Assembly: GCF_016793595.1 (NCBI RefSeq) | Contig: NZ_JAEULY010000009.1 | Location: 248,001-312,000 of the forward strand | Source of the DNA: Phreatobacter sp. | GTDB taxonomy: Bacteria; Pseudomonadota; Alphaproteobacteria; Rhizobiales; Phreatobacteraceae | Reading direction: 5' to 3' | DNA length: 64,000 bases | Shown here: positions 57,405-64,000 of the stretch, piece after piece | Position numbering within the stretch: position 1 is the first letter of the stretch | Layout: the number at the start of each line of letters is the position of its first letter | Position numbers and translations under genes: made by a program | The notes under the pieces: generated by a model | Seen by the model: the letters and a program-made list of their open reading frames with translations, nothing else | Databases searched by the model: none | What the model was told of the DNA's origin: nothing

Positions 57405-58732
57405 AATTCAGCCATCCGCAGTTTTGATAGTGTGACAAACAAGGCGTTCAAGCTCGCATCCAGGTCGTCAGAGTAGCTCACGCTCCCGCCGGCGACCATC
57501 GTATTGTTGTTTTGGTTGCGTGCGTCGAATGTTATGACCGGCTTACTGAGAGCCATTGCCATTCCCATCTCCACGAGCGTCCCAGGATCGCGTTCTAACG
57601 GGATCGCGAAGACGACGTGGCACTTCTCAAGTAGCGCGACATCTGCCGCAAATGTTTGACGAAGAGTGGCGTCAGCGCTCCCCAATGGAACCTCGCCATT
57701 CTCCTGGACTGGTCGGCGAAGATGGAAATTATGATAGCGTAGCGCTTCGGCAGCTCGGTCAATCTCCGGCTTATGCAAATACGTAAAGTCCGGTGCAGCC
57801 AAATAGATGTGGAAGCGAGGTCGGTCGTGCCAAGGTAAAATCGTGCCACCGAGCTCCCGCAGTTCATCAAATGATAGCTTGAATTCCCGTATTACATCCC
57901 GTCGAAAGTCATCGGGATAAGTGGTCTGCGAGTATGCAGTAGCCGCCCTCGAACCACGCCATGCCGCATTCTCCCACCCTTGGTCGCTAAGGCCCACCAT
58001 CACGGCAGAATAGACGTCGCCGACACCGACAGAATTTACTGTTGTGGACAGTATGGCGGGGATTGCCTCGCTCTCGCCGGTCCCTAAATTGAACAGGCGG
58101 CTTCCTCCACGGTTCTCTTTGAGGAGGAATGCCTCAGCACCCAAATGTCTCGCTGCGTCGATCATTGGGGCAACATCTTTCGACCCGATGCGCGCAAACA
58201 GCGGCGACGACGTCGAGATAATGATGGCTCTCACATGCCCCGCAAAGGCGTCCAGCAGCGAAAAGCTCTCGACATCGTACGCGATATCGAAGCTGAACCG
58301 CGCGCTTTGCGAAAATAAATGCTGTATATCTGAAATAACAAAGCTGCCTGGGAAAATAAGAATATCATCATAAGAGCACAGGTTCGCTTTCACATCATGG
58401 ATTTCAACGGCCTTTTCATCTCGCAGCAGATCCTCGTAATCTTGATCCGCAACCTCAGTGGCATCCCCGATGATTGTGACATTGGGAGAACCAATGACTT
58501 CCCCAAGCCAAACAAATTCCTTACAACCGTGGTGCATCAAGTAATTGCGAGCTTGATCAACAAGATATTTTGGGCAGACTGCGGCAATTGCGTATGGCAG
58601 GCTGCACGCCCAGAGACCGCGAGCCGCGTGCACAATTCCGCCGAGACGAAGCTTGCACTCAAACCCAGGTTTAGCGGTTGCAAAGTCGACGATGACTTCG
58701 CCAACGAGTAGCAGCGTGCTGGTCCTCGACAT
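57401..58732 (-). CDS. Fusion of PfkB-family kinase and nucleoside 2-deoxyribosyltransferase
   Basis: 443 residues. The first 300 form a PfkB/ribokinase fold: LLLVGEVIVDF, the GG at 31-32, and the catalytic block NSVGVGDVYSAVMVG at 233-247 with Asp239 (GVGD in place of GAGD). Residues 307-443 are a nucleoside deoxyribosyltransferase-like domain: IYLAAPDFTY, then LEKCHVVFAIP and DPGTLVEMGMAMALSKPVI with the catalytic Glu388. The pairing suggests phosphorylation plus base exchange or hydrolysis on a nucleoside. Overlaps the QueC-like start by 4 bases. Confidence 0.82.
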   Translation of the reverse strand: MSRTSTLLLVGEVIVDFATAKPGFECKLRLGGIVHAARGLWACSLPYAIAAVCPKYLVDQARNYLMHHGCKEFVWLGEVIGSPNVTIIGDATEVADQDYEDLLRDEKAVEIHDVKANLCSYDDILIFPGSFVISDIQHLFSQSARFSFDIAYDVESFSLLDAFAGHVRAIIISTSSPLFARIGSKDVAPMIDAARHLGAEAFLLKENRGGSRLFNLGTGESEAIPAILSTTVNSVGVGDVYSAVMVGLSDQGWENAAWRGSRAATAYSQTTYPDDFRRDVIREFKLSFDELRELGGTILPWHDRPRFHIYLAAPDFTYLHKPEIDRAAEALRYHNFHLRRPVQENGEVPLGSADATLRQTFAADVALLEKCHVVFAIPLERDPGTLVEMGMAMALSKPVITFDARNQNNNTMVAGGSVSYSDDLDASLNALFVTLSKLRMAEL

Positions 58733-58734
58733 GG

Positions 58735-59097
58735 CTACTTGGCTGTAAAATCGGCGGAGACGTACGGAATTGGAGTAAGACCAGACGCCGTCACAACTCC
58801 AATGTAGGTGTTCCCTTCCTTGATGCAGCCCGCAAGGTAGTTGCGATCTGTCGGCAATGCACCAACCTTTATGCCGCCTGGGATCACCGCAAAAATACGA
58901 CGATCGTGGACTAGGGCCAGCTCAGTGCCAGGGGCCGGCACTGACGTGTTCGCTGCATAAAAGTCACTAAGCGCGACCTCTTCGAGCTTACATGAGAAGG
59001 CTTGACGGCAGCGGTCATTGCCGCTCTGTCCACCCGTGCCATCCTTCTTGCTTGAACCGCTGTAGTCCGATAGTCGGCCTGATCTTGAGCTTCCCAT
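58735..59097 (-). CDS. Small Met-Gly-starting protein with HIRAN-like C-terminal half
   Basis: 120 residues; first gene of the operon. GGGAG is 9 bases before the ATG at 59097. Residues 2-27 are a flexible Gly/Ser tail starting GSSRSGRLSDYSG. Residues 30-120 form a likely beta-rich domain: RIFAVIPGGIKVGALP then NYLAGCIKEGNTYIGVV, reminiscent of HIRAN domains (iGyLp and related). Met removal would expose Gly2. The stop is 2 bases before the fusion gene. It may be the substrate or sensor of the QueC-like enzyme; this is inference. Confidence 0.7.
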   Translation of the reverse strand: MGSSRSGRLSDYSGSSKKDGTGGQSGNDRCRQAFSCKLEEVALSDFYAANTSVPAPGTELALVHDRRIFAVIPGGIKVGALPTDRNYLAGCIKEGNTYIGVVTASGLTPIPYVSADFTAK

Positions 59098-59586
59098 TTT
59101 TACGATCTCCCAGCGGCTGGCTCAATTTTTCTTTCACTACTCAGATGCGCGCATGCGCCAAACATTGAGATGATACCGGCGGATGTGCAATTGCGTGAAG
59201 CACTCAATCCACGGAAATTGTTCTGCCCGCAGTGACTAGGACTTAGTTTCCCAACGGCTCGATGTGGAATACGATGGATCGCTGGTCCGTGACCAATTCG
59301 TGGACTACCTGAAGGTGGTGTTTCTGGGTGTTGCGAGGTTTTCCCGAAGCGCGGCTAGAGCGCGTGCTTCTTCCAGAGGAGAGCCTGATCGACGCGCGCG
59401 CCAGCCAGAATCACGTAAACATCTGATAATATGGAACAATTTGACTTTCTTTCATGTGCGCGCTATCGTGATTCTGCTGCGATTCCTGCCCCCTTTGAGG
59501 TCTGATCAGCGTCACCTTTGTGCGCTCTGATCCCTCGCAGCTTCGCTCGACCTAGATCATCTTCATATCTGCTGGAGACACATCCC
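59098..59586. other. Gap (489 bases) between operon and recombinase
   Basis: Holds the likely promoter of the four-gene minus-strand operon in its left part and possibly the attachment region of the recombinase. A plus-strand frame at 59264-59530 has no recognisable domain and no good ribosome site. No tRNA or clear inverted repeats seen. Confidence 0.45.
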
Positions 59587-60177
59587 ATGCTGGGGCGCCA
59601 AGCCAAGGTGCTCTCGCAGGGCGCGCTCGTGCGCGTCCTTGCGAGGGTTCGTCAACATACATTTGCCGATCGCGACCGGGTGATGGTCCTGCTGTCGGTG
59701 CAGGCGGGCCTACGTGCCGCCGAGATCGCCGGCCTCACCTGGTCGATGGTTCAGACCGACAGTGGCCGCGTCGGCGACATCATCGCGATCCATTCATCGA
59801 TCGCCAAGAAGGGCTCTGGCCGACGCGTTCCGATCCACCCGGAGCTCAGAGCCGCACTCGTCGCGCTGAGGCGCTGCGGTGTCAGAAGCGACCTTCACCC
59901 CGATCGACCGATCATCATCTCGGCGCGAGGTGGGCCTATGCGAGCGAACTCTATCGTCAACTGGTTCATAGCCCTTTACGCCGAACTCGGCCTTGAGGGT
60001 TGCTCGTCGCATTCCGGGCGGCGGACCTTCATCACCAATGCGGCACGGCAAGCGCACAAGGCGGGCGCGAGCCTGCGCGATGTTCAGCTACTCGCCGGCC
60101 ACCGATCCATCGAGACGACCCAAGCCTACATCGATGGCGACACCGCCGCACAGCGCAAGCTCGTCGGACTGATCTGA
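59587..60177 (+). CDS. Tyrosine recombinase, catalytic domain only
   Basis: 196 residues from the ATG at 59587 (MLGRQAKVLSQG). Catalytic set: Arg in GLRAAEIAGL, Lys region (KKGSGRRVPIHPEL), HxxR in SHSGRRTFITNAA, His in LLAGHRSIETTQ and Tyr in AYIDGDTAA. The usual N-terminal SAM-like arm-binding domain is absent, so the protein is a short integrase of the kind found in mobile and integrative elements. It is the first gene of the plus-strand module. Confidence 0.88.
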   Translation: MLGRQAKVLSQGALVRVLARVRQHTFADRDRVMVLLSVQAGLRAAEIAGLTWSMVQTDSGRVGDIIAIHSSIAKKGSGRRVPIHPELRAALVALRRCGVRSDLHPDRPIIISARGGPMRANSIVNWFIALYAELGLEGCSSHSGRRTFITNAARQAHKAGASLRDVQLLAGHRSIETTQAYIDGDTAAQRKLVGLI

Positions 60178-60281
60178 GCGCCGGGCCTGCGCCGGGCGCC
60201 TCGCCCGATGCGCCGTGCGACCGCAGCCTCAAGCGGTCTGTCGAGACCTCTCCCATTCCATCCATGACCGGAGCCTAAGAC

Positions 60282-61355
60282 ATGGTCCCAGACCGTGATC
60301 GATCCCCTGTGCCTGCCGGCGCGCATGACCCGGCGCTTTGCCCAAGCACCGTGTCCGTGGTCAGTGTCGCCGTCCTTGGACACAGCGCCCGTCCCCCGCC
60401 GATTGCGCGGCGACGGGGACCGCTCCTGATGCGGATTGTCGAGGGGCTGGTCGATCGTCGCGATTGGCACAGCGTCGACGCGATGCTGTTGCCCGGTGGC
60501 TTCTTCCGCCTGCGCAAGGCCATCGGTGCCCTCGGCGAGAATGACCGGCGTTCAGCGCTGCTCGCACCCAAGGCCGCCGGCCTTTGTGCGGAGGCTTCGC
60601 GCTTACTCGATGCACAGCATCCCGGAGCGGTGCTGATCATCGGCGTGGACGCCGACCCGGTCTCAAGGAAGATCGGCGGCGATCAGTTGGTGACAGCCTG
60701 GCAGGCGGGGGACCTGGTCGGGTTCGCCCGCAAGACCTTCCCCTCACACGGCGATACCCACGGCAAGCAGCCGCCCTATCCGGTCTTCGACCTCGACTTC
60801 GCGAGCCCCGCGCGCATCGTCGCGCTGCGTGGTGGACGGCGTGTGTTGCTCCTCGGCTGCTATGATGCCTTCGGTACGCGCTCGGTCGTTCATTCTCGCT
60901 TTGCCGATCTGGTCGCGATGCGTCTCGCGCGTGACCGGCCTGGCGGATGGCATAAGCCATCGCTCGCGCTGCGCCGGTCCTTCCTGACGCGCTGGCGGGC
61001 GCTGATCCGGGCGCACCCGCCGGACCTCGCGCTCTGCGCCATCCACGGCTTTAAGCGGCCGGGCATGGATGGCTACTGGCAGCGCCACGGCATAGCCGGA
61101 GCCTCGGCCGCGCTCGGCGGCATCCCGGTGATCGGTGCCTCTCACTTCAACAAGGCATTGCCCGCCAGCATCCACCGCAGCGTCCTCGCCGCTAGCGGCG
61201 TGCCGCTCGCTCATCTCGAACTCGGCCCTCATCGGCCGATGCAGGCCCTCGCACCCCACGAGGGATTCACCATCGCGGATGACGACGGCGAGCCCGTCGC
61301 CCTCATCCGCCGCTTCGACCTCGCCCTCAGGGCAAACCACGGAAGGAACATATGA
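60282..61355 (+). CDS. Hypothetical protein, nitrilase-like
   Basis: 357 residues from 60282; GGAG eight bases upstream supports the start. VSVVSVAVLGHSA, then LLPGGFFRL at 69-77 (where nitrilases have the Glu of PE), FARKTFP with Lys151, and VLLLGCYDAFG with Cys193, then LCAIHGF and GGIPVIGASHF. The order G/E-K-C matches the nitrilase fold with the Glu replaced by Gly. The stop overlaps DUF3768 by 4 bases. Family assignment is tentative; it may be inactive or use another acid. Confidence 0.6.
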   Translation: MVPDRDRSPVPAGAHDPALCPSTVSVVSVAVLGHSARPPPIARRRGPLLMRIVEGLVDRRDWHSVDAMLLPGGFFRLRKAIGALGENDRRSALLAPKAAGLCAEASRLLDAQHPGAVLIIGVDADPVSRKIGGDQLVTAWQAGDLVGFARKTFPSHGDTHGKQPPYPVFDLDFASPARIVALRGGRRVLLLGCYDAFGTRSVVHSRFADLVAMRLARDRPGGWHKPSLALRRSFLTRWRALIRAHPPDLALCAIHGFKRPGMDGYWQRHGIAGASAALGGIPVIGASHFNKALPASIHRSVLAASGVPLAHLELGPHRPMQALAPHEGFTIADDDGEPVALIRRFDLALRANHGRNI

Positions 61356-61747
61356 TGAACAATACCGATCAGACGAATGCATGCGACGGGAGCGAACACG
61401 ACGCGGTCTCAATCGCCGAAGCTGCGCGCAGCACGATCATCCGCTGCCTCAACGACACGTTCCGGACGACCTTCGCCGGTGGGCAGGTGATGCTCACACA
61501 AGGCATTCTCGCGCTCGGCGGCGAGGCGCAGCGGATCATCCTGGAACGCGTCAGGGCATTTGACGACTTTTGCACTGATAACGATCCGCATGGCGAGCAC
61601 GACTTCGGTGCATTCGACCATGCTGGCGAGCGCGTCGCGTTCAAGATCGACTACTACGACCGCTCGCTGACCTATGGTTCCGAGAACCCGGCTGACGCGT
61701 CGATCACGCGGCGCGTCATGACGATCATGCTGATGGATGAGTGGTGA
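61352..61747 (+). CDS. DUF3768 family protein
   Basis: 131 residues. Hallmark VRAFDDFCTDNDPHGEHDFG, then FKIDYYDRSLTYGSENPAD and RVMTIMLMDEW are typical DUF3768. The family is common on plasmids and integrative elements of Hyphomicrobiales; function unknown. Overlaps both neighbours by a few bases. Confidence 0.9.
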   Translation: MMNNTDQTNACDGSEHDAVSIAEAARSTIIRCLNDTFRTTFAGGQVMLTQGILALGGEAQRIILERVRAFDDFCTDNDPHGEHDFGAFDHAGERVAFKIDYYDRSLTYGSENPADASITRRVMTIMLMDEW

Positions 61748-62334
61748 GCGCCGTGCCCAGCCGCTCGTCAAAGGGGCGGGCGCGAGACCGCCCGACCCCG
61801 TTTGCCCAGGGATCGCTCGACGCTCTCTGCGGCATCTACGCCATCGCCAATGCGATCGCACACCTCTGCCCCAAGCTCGACCGAGACGATGCGCGCGCAT
61901 TGTTCGCGCGGCTCGTCGGTAAGCTCAGGGCAATCCGCCGGAAGGCGCTCAATACCCTCTGGCGGGGTCTCAACTTTGCTCACATGCGCAAGCTCCTGCG
62001 CCATGCTCTGCGATGGATCGCGCGACGCCACGACCTCAGGTTAGGCGTGCAGCGTATACGCCACAGGATCAGACGCGAGCCCCGGCTCTCATCGCTCTGG
62101 GGTGAGCTCCGTAGGAAGCTCGACGACGGCACCGTCGCTATCATCGGGATCGGCGGACTTGAGGCTCATTGGTCCGTCGCAATCAGGACTGGCCGGACCT
62201 GGCTCAAGCTGATCGACAGCGACGGCCTCACCGCACTGAAGCGATCTGCCTGCGCCGTGGTGCCCTGCGCGCGCCGCTACGTGCTCGATCCCGCGGAGAT
62301 CCTGTTCATTCGCAGGCTGAAGAGCAAGACCTGA
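61741..62334 (+). CDS. Papain-like cysteine protease-like protein
   Basis: 197 residues, GTG start at 61741 overlapping the DUF3768 stop. FAQGSLDALCGIYAIANAI carries an oxyanion Gln23 and nucleophile Cys30; the general base is His143 in EAHWSVAI, and Asp159 or Asp161 in LIDSDG completes the set. Basic, with many Arg residues between the core parts. No signal peptide. Possibly cleaves a peptide bond or deconjugates a protein; substrate unknown. Confidence 0.7.
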   Translation: MVSAVPSRSSKGRARDRPTPFAQGSLDALCGIYAIANAIAHLCPKLDRDDARALFARLVGKLRAIRRKALNTLWRGLNFAHMRKLLRHALRWIARRHDLRLGVQRIRHRIRREPRLSSLWGELRRKLDDGTVAIIGIGGLEAHWSVAIRTGRTWLKLIDSDGLTALKRSACAVVPCARRYVLDPAEILFIRRLKSKT

Positions 62335-62402
62335 CCCGCCGCACCGCTGCGCCGCGCGGCGACTGCACCCTCCCCACCTCATCATCAGAAAGGACTATCC
62401 CA

Positions 62403-63425
62403 ATGCTTGGGATCGATCACGCACGTCCATGCTACGGCGCACGCAGGCGACAAAAGGACAAGCCGAAAGTCCGGAAGCGTAAGGCGGCTCTCGACCTCGA
62501 ACCGCTCTATGGCTGGGGAGCCGGGCCACTCGACCAACTCTGCGCGATGGAGCCTGGACTTCACCGCTTCGTCGCAGAGGCGCCCGCGCATACCCGGCAC
62601 TACATCGCCATGGCGCTGGCCGGAATGGCCAAGCATGGACACGTCACGGAGGCCTGGCTCGCGGGGTCGCTCGCCTCAAGCTCCCGCCGCGAGGTGCTTC
62701 AAGCCATATGGGGCCACGATCCCGGCTCGACCCGTGCGCTCATGCGGCTCGGTCCGGACCTGTTGGAGCCGTCGACCTATGAGGCGCTCGGCACGGTGCT
62801 CGGGGATGAGCAGCGCCGCCGTGCCTATGGCGATCTAAGGGTTCCGACGGAACGTGCAATCGTCCGCATCGCCGACGCGTCTGCCGATGTGGTGGCGGCC
62901 TATCGCGGCAGGCTCATCGGCACCTTCGGTGCGGCAGGCATCCTGTTCCTTAGTGAAGGCATTGCGCGGCTGCGGCCAGACCTCTCGGCCGCTTCGATCC
63001 GCCGCTCGCTCAACGCGCTGGAAAAGCCCTCGCGCATCGAACACCTATTCGGCCGGCTCATCCGCAACGTGCAGCTGCCAGAGCCGCCATGGGCGGGGAC
63101 GTCGAGGATCAGGGCGCTCACGACCGTGCCTGACCTCCGAGCCGCTGGCTTGCGTCTAGAGAACTGCCTCAACACGCTTCCCATCTGGACCGAGGCGCTG
63201 ACGGGGAAGCGTGCCTTCTATCTCGTCGAGGAGTGCGAGTTCGTCATCGTCGCCCTCGCCCGGCACGAGGTATTCGGCACCTGGTTCGTCCACTCCCTTG
63301 CCAAGCGCCGGAACGGCCAGCCGTCAGGGCAAGTGAAGGCGCGGATCATCGCAACCTTCGCAGCCGCCGGCTTCCCCTACTTCGACGGGGCGCCGATCGG
63401 CACGAGCCTCGACGGCAACGACTGA
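62403..63425 (+). CDS. PcfJ-like hypothetical protein
   Basis: 340 residues from the ATG at 62403 (MLGIDHARPC), with AGGA upstream. The C-terminal third, AGLRLENCLNTLPIW to NGQPSGQVKARIIATFAAA, resembles the PcfJ-type domain of mobile elements. The rest is helical and Arg/Leu-rich with no clear domain. Placed after the protease gene and before a XRE regulator. PcfJ membership is tentative. Confidence 0.6.
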   Translation: MLGIDHARPCYGARRRQKDKPKVRKRKAALDLEPLYGWGAGPLDQLCAMEPGLHRFVAEAPAHTRHYIAMALAGMAKHGHVTEAWLAGSLASSSRREVLQAIWGHDPGSTRALMRLGPDLLEPSTYEALGTVLGDEQRRRAYGDLRVPTERAIVRIADASADVVAAYRGRLIGTFGAAGILFLSEGIARLRPDLSAASIRRSLNALEKPSRIEHLFGRLIRNVQLPEPPWAGTSRIRALTTVPDLRAAGLRLENCLNTLPIWTEALTGKRAFYLVEECEFVIVALARHEVFGTWFVHSLAKRRNGQPSGQVKARIIATFAAAGFPYFDGAPIGTSLDGND

Positions 63426-63467
63426 GAGAGGTCGAGACTGACCGTAGTCCCGCCGGCGCGGTTCCCT

Positions 63468-63692
63468 TCACCGCTTGAGGAGATCGGCGGCTTCGACGCC
63501 AAGCGCTTTGGCGATCCAGTGGAGGTTGTCGACCGACACGGCATGCAGCCCGCGCTCGATCTTCGAGATGTTGGTGCGGTGGAGGTCAGCGCGGTGAGCC
63601 AGTTCCTCCTGGCTGAGTTCGCGCTCGTCCCTGAGGCGCCGGATATTCCCCGCCACAAGCTGACGAACAGGACTGGGTCGATCGCGCTTCAC
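63468..63692 (-). CDS. XRE-family helix-turn-helix repressor
   Basis: 74 residues: NIRRLRDERELSQEELAHRAD then LHRTNISKIERGLHAVSVD are the HTH, and LHWIAKALGVEAADLLKR closes the fold. Divergent from the next plus-strand gene, with tandem repeats in between that could be its operators. Confidence 0.9.
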   Translation of the reverse strand: MKRDRPSPVRQLVAGNIRRLRDERELSQEELAHRADLHRTNISKIERGLHAVSVDNLHWIAKALGVEAADLLKR

Positions 63693-63716
63693 AAGGCGCG
63701 ACCAGACTGCCTTGAC

Positions 63717-63746
63717 GCATTTATGACTACAGCGTTTATGCTACAA
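63717..63746. promoter_or_regulatory. Tandem direct repeats, candidate operators
   Basis: GCATTTATGACTACA at 63717-63731 and GCGTTTATGCTACAA at 63732-63746 share GC[AG]TTTATG and CTACA. They sit between the divergent XRE gene and the gene at 63763, whose ATG follows 16 bases later, the expected place for an autoregulatory operator. Confidence 0.5.
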
Positions 63747-63762
63747 CTTGGGAGCTACAATC

Positions 63763-64000
63763 ATGACGGATACAACGCCCGCAACAGCCGGTGAGAACTC
63801 TGCCGGCGGAAGATCTCCACCTGCCCAGCCCACATTGATGAGGGATCTGCTCGATCCGGTGGTTCTCGGTCAGTTCATCGAACCCACCAAGCTCGAACAC
63901 TACCGGGTGCGGTTCGAAGGCATCCTCAGTCGGCACGGCCTCGGCGAGCGGCCGATTGAGCGCGTGTCCTTCGCGCAGGTTGCTTCGGCAGCCGTTAGCC
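63763..64000 (+). CDS. Hypothetical protein, N-terminal part (cut by window end)
   Basis: The open frame from ATG 63763 runs past the window end. The first 79 residues start MTDTTPATAGENSAGG, then LMRDLLDPVVLGQFIEPTKL and RFEGILSRHGLGERPIERV. Soluble, not recognised. It is divergent from the XRE repressor and probably controlled by it. Confidence 0.6.
   Translation, partial: MTDTTPATAGENSAGGRSPPAQPTLMRDLLDPVVLGQFIEPTKLEHYRVRFEGILSRHGLGERPIERVSFAQVASAAVS

Noticed and set aside
56110-59097. Complete type IV CBASS or Qat locus
   Set aside because: No CD-NTase, CBASS effector, TGT-like protein, QatA ATPase or TatD-like gene was found next to the operon.
59264-59530. 88-codon plus-strand frame before the recombinase
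   Set aside because: No family resemblance, no ribosome site and Arg/Ser-rich middle; it sits in the promoter gap.

Overview
The window is GC-rich and reads as the chromosome of an alphaproteobacterium, most likely order Hyphomicrobiales. The supporting features are an FnrN/FnrL-type regulator with C-X2-C-X7-C spacing beside ccoNOQP-ccoGHIS, a porin of the alphaproteobacterial type, Omp25/31-like barrels, a DUF1489 gene, HdaA, and leucine and propionate carboxylases. The genus cannot be fixed from the sequence alone.

Layout. 0-2.1 kb: end of metN, then metI and metQ (methionine uptake). 2.3-14.0 kb: a microaerobic respiration block with fnrL, a small orphan gene, ccoSIHG, ccoPQON, hemN and a DsbD_2-type membrane protein. 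FNR-like palindromes lie upstream of fnrL, ccoG, ccoN and hemN, so the block looks like one O2-controlled regulon. 14.1-32.4 kb: housekeeping and catabolic genes, including mccA, mccB and ivd (leucine catabolism) interleaved with an amidase, an SDR, a ModA-like binding protein, a GST, a rhodanese, an unusual secreted Cys-rich c-heme protein, a GH25 lysozyme and an RraA-like protein. 32.5-35.7 kb: two paralogous outer-membrane barrels with near-identical terminators, separated by a decayed IS3-type transposase. 35.9-37.5 kb: a small AT-richer patch (GIY-YIG protein and an orphan) next to tRNA-Leu(GAG). 37.6-54.3 kb: core genes pccA, corA, an FMN reductase, ppx, ppk, hdaA, an AI-2E transporter, a CDP-alcohol phosphatidyltransferase, a hydrolase, aspS, an OmpA-type protein and a porin.

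54.4-64.0 kb is accessory. Its most striking part is a tightly coupled four-gene minus-strand operon (59.10 to 56.11 kb). It encodes a small Met-Gly-starting protein with a HIRAN-like C-terminal half, a PfkB kinase fused to a nucleoside 2-deoxyribosyltransferase, a QueC-like ATP-dependent amidase/nitrile synthase, and a HhH DNA-glycosylase-like protein. No other queuosine genes are nearby. The combination recalls the QueC/OGG ancillary modules of type IV CBASS and the QueC-like component of Qat, but with a different partner set. It is the best candidate here for an undescribed nucleobase-chemistry defence or modification system. It lies beside a short tyrosine recombinase that heads a mobile-element module: a nitrilase-like protein, DUF3768, a papain-like protease, a PcfJ-like protein, a XRE repressor with tandem candidate operators, and a partial gene.

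No rRNA, CRISPR array or complete insertion sequence was seen.
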